DNA of 64,000 bases from Staphylococcus lugdunensis (GTDB lineage: Bacteria; Bacillota; Bacilli; Staphylococcales; Staphylococcaceae), in the NCBI RefSeq assembly GCF_002901705.1, contig NZ_PPPV01000016.1, positions 474,373 through 538,372 on the forward strand, in the 5' to 3' direction. The stretch's first letter is position 1. Every line of letters begins with the position of its first letter. Shown here in pieces: positions 61,855 to 64,000 of this stretch. A program made the position numbers and the translations under genes. The notes beneath the pieces are model-generated. The model saw only the letters and a program-made list of their open reading frames with translations, ran no database searches and was not told the DNA's origin.

Positions 61855-64000
61855 TTATTTTTCTTCATCATTCTTCCGACGTTTAAATAGTAACAATATT
61901 TCCCCAATCATAGCTAAAACAGTTGCTACTATGCCTGTAGAACTTTTACTGTTGTTACCTGTATCTGGTAAAACATAGATATCATTATCTTTATCACGTT
62001 CAACTATGCGATAAGACTCTTTATGCATTTTATGGGCACCTGAAACCCATATTGTATAATTACCAGGATTATTAATATTTACAGTCTTAGTAAGTTCTGA
62101 TGGTAAATCAATAATCACATGTTTAGATGAATTCGTTTTACCATGAATGGCTATCCCATTTTTATGGCTATTGTCAATTACGGGTTTCTCAGGGTCATCA
62201 ATATGAGAATTTTTACCAGGTTTTTTATTATTATCATCGTTAATTACTTCTATAACAAAATGAACATCGGCTTGATTAGAGTTACTATCAATTACAGTTA
62301 CTATAATATCATATCTTCCAGGTTCTTTTGGTATACCACTAATAGTAAGCGTTTCTGATTTGAATTCAAGCCCTTTAGGCAATCCACTTACGCTTATAAT
62401 TGTTGAACCTAATCCACCAGTTATAATAATCTTAACATCTTTAATATGGGTATTGATTTTGACAATTTGATTTGGAATAGGCTGAATTTCTAACTTATCT
62501 TCATCTATAACGTTTATAATAAATTTCGTTTCGACACTATTGCCATCGGCGTCAGTGCTTGTCACCACGATTGGATAAGTACCGACTTTCGTCGCTACAC
62601 CACTTATTATGTTTGTTCTAGAATCAAACGTTACTCCTTCCGGTAGGCCACTGACTTTGGTTGTTACTGGCTGACCACTATTATCTGTAGCTCTAATCTC
62701 GATGTTATCGATTGCGGTATTCACTTCTTTGGTCTGATCACTAATCTCTTTCACTGTTGGTGCTGTCGTGTCTACAACTTTGATTATGAATTTTGTCTCG
62801 AGACTATTGCCATCGGCATCCGTACTTGTCACTATAATTGGATAAGTTCCAACTTTCGTCACTACACCGCTTATTGTGTTTGTTCTAGAATCAAACGTTA
62901 CTCCTTCCGGTAGACCATTTACTGTGTTTGTCACTGCTTGGCCACTATTGTCTCTCGCATCAATCTTGATGTTATCAATTTCGGTATTCACTTCTTTGGT
63001 TTGGTCACTGATTCCTTTCACCGTTGGTGCCGTTGTGTCTACAACTTTGATACTGAATTTTGTCTCTATACTATTTCCCTCGGCATCCGTACTTGTTACC
63101 ACTATTGGATAAGTGCCTACTTTTGTCGCTACACCACTTATTGTGTTTGTTCTAGAATCAAACGTTACTCCTTCCGGTAGACCTCTTACTGTGTTTGTCA
63201 CTGGCTGACCGCTATTATCTGTGGCATCTATCACAATTTCGTCGATTGCGGTATTGACCTCTTTGGTTTGATTACTTATCTCTTTCACCGTTGGTGCCGT
63301 TGTGTCTACAACTTTGATACTGAATTTTGTCTCAGTACTATTTCCCTCCGCATCAGTGCTCGTCACTACAATTGGATAAGTTCCAACTTTCGTCGCTACA
63401 CCGCTTATTGTGCTTGTTCTAGGATCAAACGTCACTCCATTTGGTAGACCACTTACTGTGTTTGTCACTGCTTGGCCACTATTATCTGTAGCTCTAATCT
63501 CGATGTCATCGATTGCCGTATTGACCTCTTTGGTTTGATTACTGATTCCTTTCACCGTCGGTGCTGTTGTGTCTACGACTTTGATATTGAATTTTGTCTC
63601 AGTTCTATTACCATCGGCATCCGTACTTGTCACCACGATTGGATAAGTTCCAACTTTTGTGGCTATGCCGCTTATTGTATTTGTTGATGGATCAAACGTT
63701 ATTCCTTCCGGTAGGCCACTGACTGTGTTCGTCATTGTTTGACCACTATTATCTGTGGCATCTATCACAATTTCGTCAATTTCCGTATTCACTTCTTTGG
63801 TTTGGTTACTAATCCCTTTTACTGTTGGTGCTGTGGTGTCTACAACTTTGATTATGAATTTTGTATCAGTTCTATTACCATCCGCATCAGTGCTCGTCAC
63901 TACAATTGGATAGGTGCCTACCTTCGTCGCTGTACCGCTTATTGTGTTTGTTCTAGAATCAAACGTTACTCCTTCCGGTAGACCACTGACTCTATTTGTT
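61855..64000 (-). CDS. LPDTG wall-anchored surface protein with Ig-like (cadherin-like) repeats, 5' part outside the window
   Basis: The frame is open to the window edge, so at least 715 residues belong to a longer protein whose signal and binding domains lie outside. Five complete 89-residue repeats are visible, each starting VVDTTAPTVK and containing QTKEVNTAID, SGLPEGVTFD and TKVGTYPIVVTSTDA, which fits a putative-Ig/cadherin-like beta-sandwich fold. A sixth, divergent repeat (IPNQIVKINTHIKD, SGLPKGLEF) ends the array. Then come a charged spacer, YVLPDTG, a hydrophobic helix and FKRRKNDEEK, the sortase A signal. The repeats likely form a stiff stalk that displays an N-terminal domain. Partial gene. 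Confidence 0.92.
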   Translation of the reverse strand, partial: TNRVSGLPEGVTFDSRTNTISGTATKVGTYPIVVTSTDADGNRTDTKFIIKVVDTTAPTVKGISNQTKEVNTEIDEIVIDATDNSGQTMTNTVSGLPEGITFDPSTNTISGIATKVGTYPIVVTSTDADGNRTETKFNIKVVDTTAPTVKGISNQTKEVNTAIDDIEIRATDNSGQAVTNTVSGLPNGVTFDPRTSTISGVATKVGTYPIVVTSTDAEGNSTETKFSIKVVDTTAPTVKEISNQTKEVNTAIDEIVIDATDNSGQPVTNTVRGLPEGVTFDSRTNTISGVATKVGTYPIVVTSTDAEGNSIETKFSIKVVDTTAPTVKGISDQTKEVNTEIDNIKIDARDNSGQAVTNTVNGLPEGVTFDSRTNTISGVVTKVGTYPIIVTSTDADGNSLETKFIIKVVDTTAPTVKEISDQTKEVNTAIDNIEIRATDNSGQPVTTKVSGLPEGVTFDSRTNIISGVATKVGTYPIVVTSTDADGNSVETKFIINVIDEDKLEIQPIPNQIVKINTHIKDVKIIITGGLGSTIISVSGLPKGLEFKSETLTISGIPKEPGRYDIIVTVIDSNSNQADVHFVIEVINDDNNKKPGKNSHIDDPEKPVIDNSHKNGIAIHGKTNSSKHVIIDLPSELTKTVNINNPGNYTIWVSGAHKMHKESYRIVERDKDNDIYVLPDTGNNSKSSTGIVATVLAMIGEILLLFKRRKNDEEK
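62520..64000 (-). repeat. 267-bp tandem repeats of the Ig-like stalk
   Basis: The coding repeat recurs every 267 bp: the VVDTTAPTVK codons lie near 62775, 63042, 63309, 63576 and 63840. The units are so alike at DNA level that recombination between them should change stalk length. The array continues past the window edge. Confidence 0.9.

Noticed and set aside
62520..64000. CRISPR-like regular repeats
   Set aside because: The 267-bp period is coding, has no unique spacers and keeps one frame; no cas genes are present.

Overview
The window is low-GC Firmicute chromosome and every line of evidence points to a Staphylococcus: YSIRK-type and LPXTG surface proteins, an SsaA-like CHAP protein, a STAR-type GC-rich repeat in an AT-rich background, the choline/betaine cluster, Mqo and class I aldolase. 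It is not S. aureus-like in content, because a full sulfate-assimilation operon and a PPDK/PPDK-regulator pair are present. A 613-residue tannase lipoprotein makes S. lugdunensis the most attractive species guess; this is an inference from remembered biology and was not tested by search. No rRNA, tRNA, intact insertion sequence, prophage or CRISPR array was seen.

Layout. 1-240: intergenic repeats. 241-6615 (minus): a translationally coupled cell-surface glycopolymer operon (two family-2 glycosyltransferases, a TagF-like polymerase broken by a 13-bp tandem duplication, and an SGNH-like/DUF6270-like protein). 6.8-11.4 kb: a decaying stretch with a frameshifted class III aminotransferase, a solitary MetQ lipoprotein under a SAM-I riboswitch, a small membrane protein, a small LPETG protein and a relic of a P-loop nucleotide kinase gene. 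11.5-17.5 kb: class I aldolase, a PadR/FAD-monooxygenase pair with a three-palindrome operator, and a tannase gene beside a LysR gene interrupted by an in-frame stop. 17.7-22 kb: beta-glucoside PTS and 6-phospho-beta-glucosidase with a divergent GntR repressor. 22-32 kb: malate:quinone oxidoreductase, PPDK and its regulator, an acyl-CoA ligase, two small proteins and an M20 amidohydrolase. 32-38 kb: choline to glycine betaine (BetA, BetB, CudC, CudT). 38-46 kb: a Dcu-type transporter, class III anaerobic ribonucleotide reductase with two NrdR boxes, SsaA and an M20 peptidase. 46-54.6 kb (minus): cysH-cysJ-cysI-cobA-sirC-tauE-sat-cysC, a complete route from sulfate to sulfide including siroheme synthesis. 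55-64 kb: two large repetitive LPXTG adhesins; the first is split by a single in-frame TAA and the second runs off the window.

Common themes. The genes read as carbon and redox flexibility (malate, pyruvate/PEP, fumarate/succinate exchange, anaerobic dNTP synthesis), osmoprotection, sulfur autonomy and surface display. Six copies of a roughly 150-bp three-hairpin repeat and several STAR pieces sit between genes. Three large genes are interrupted by one simple lesion each with otherwise intact reading frames, and a fourth (the LysR gene) likewise, which suggests recent or reversible inactivation; two further sites look like older or smaller relics.
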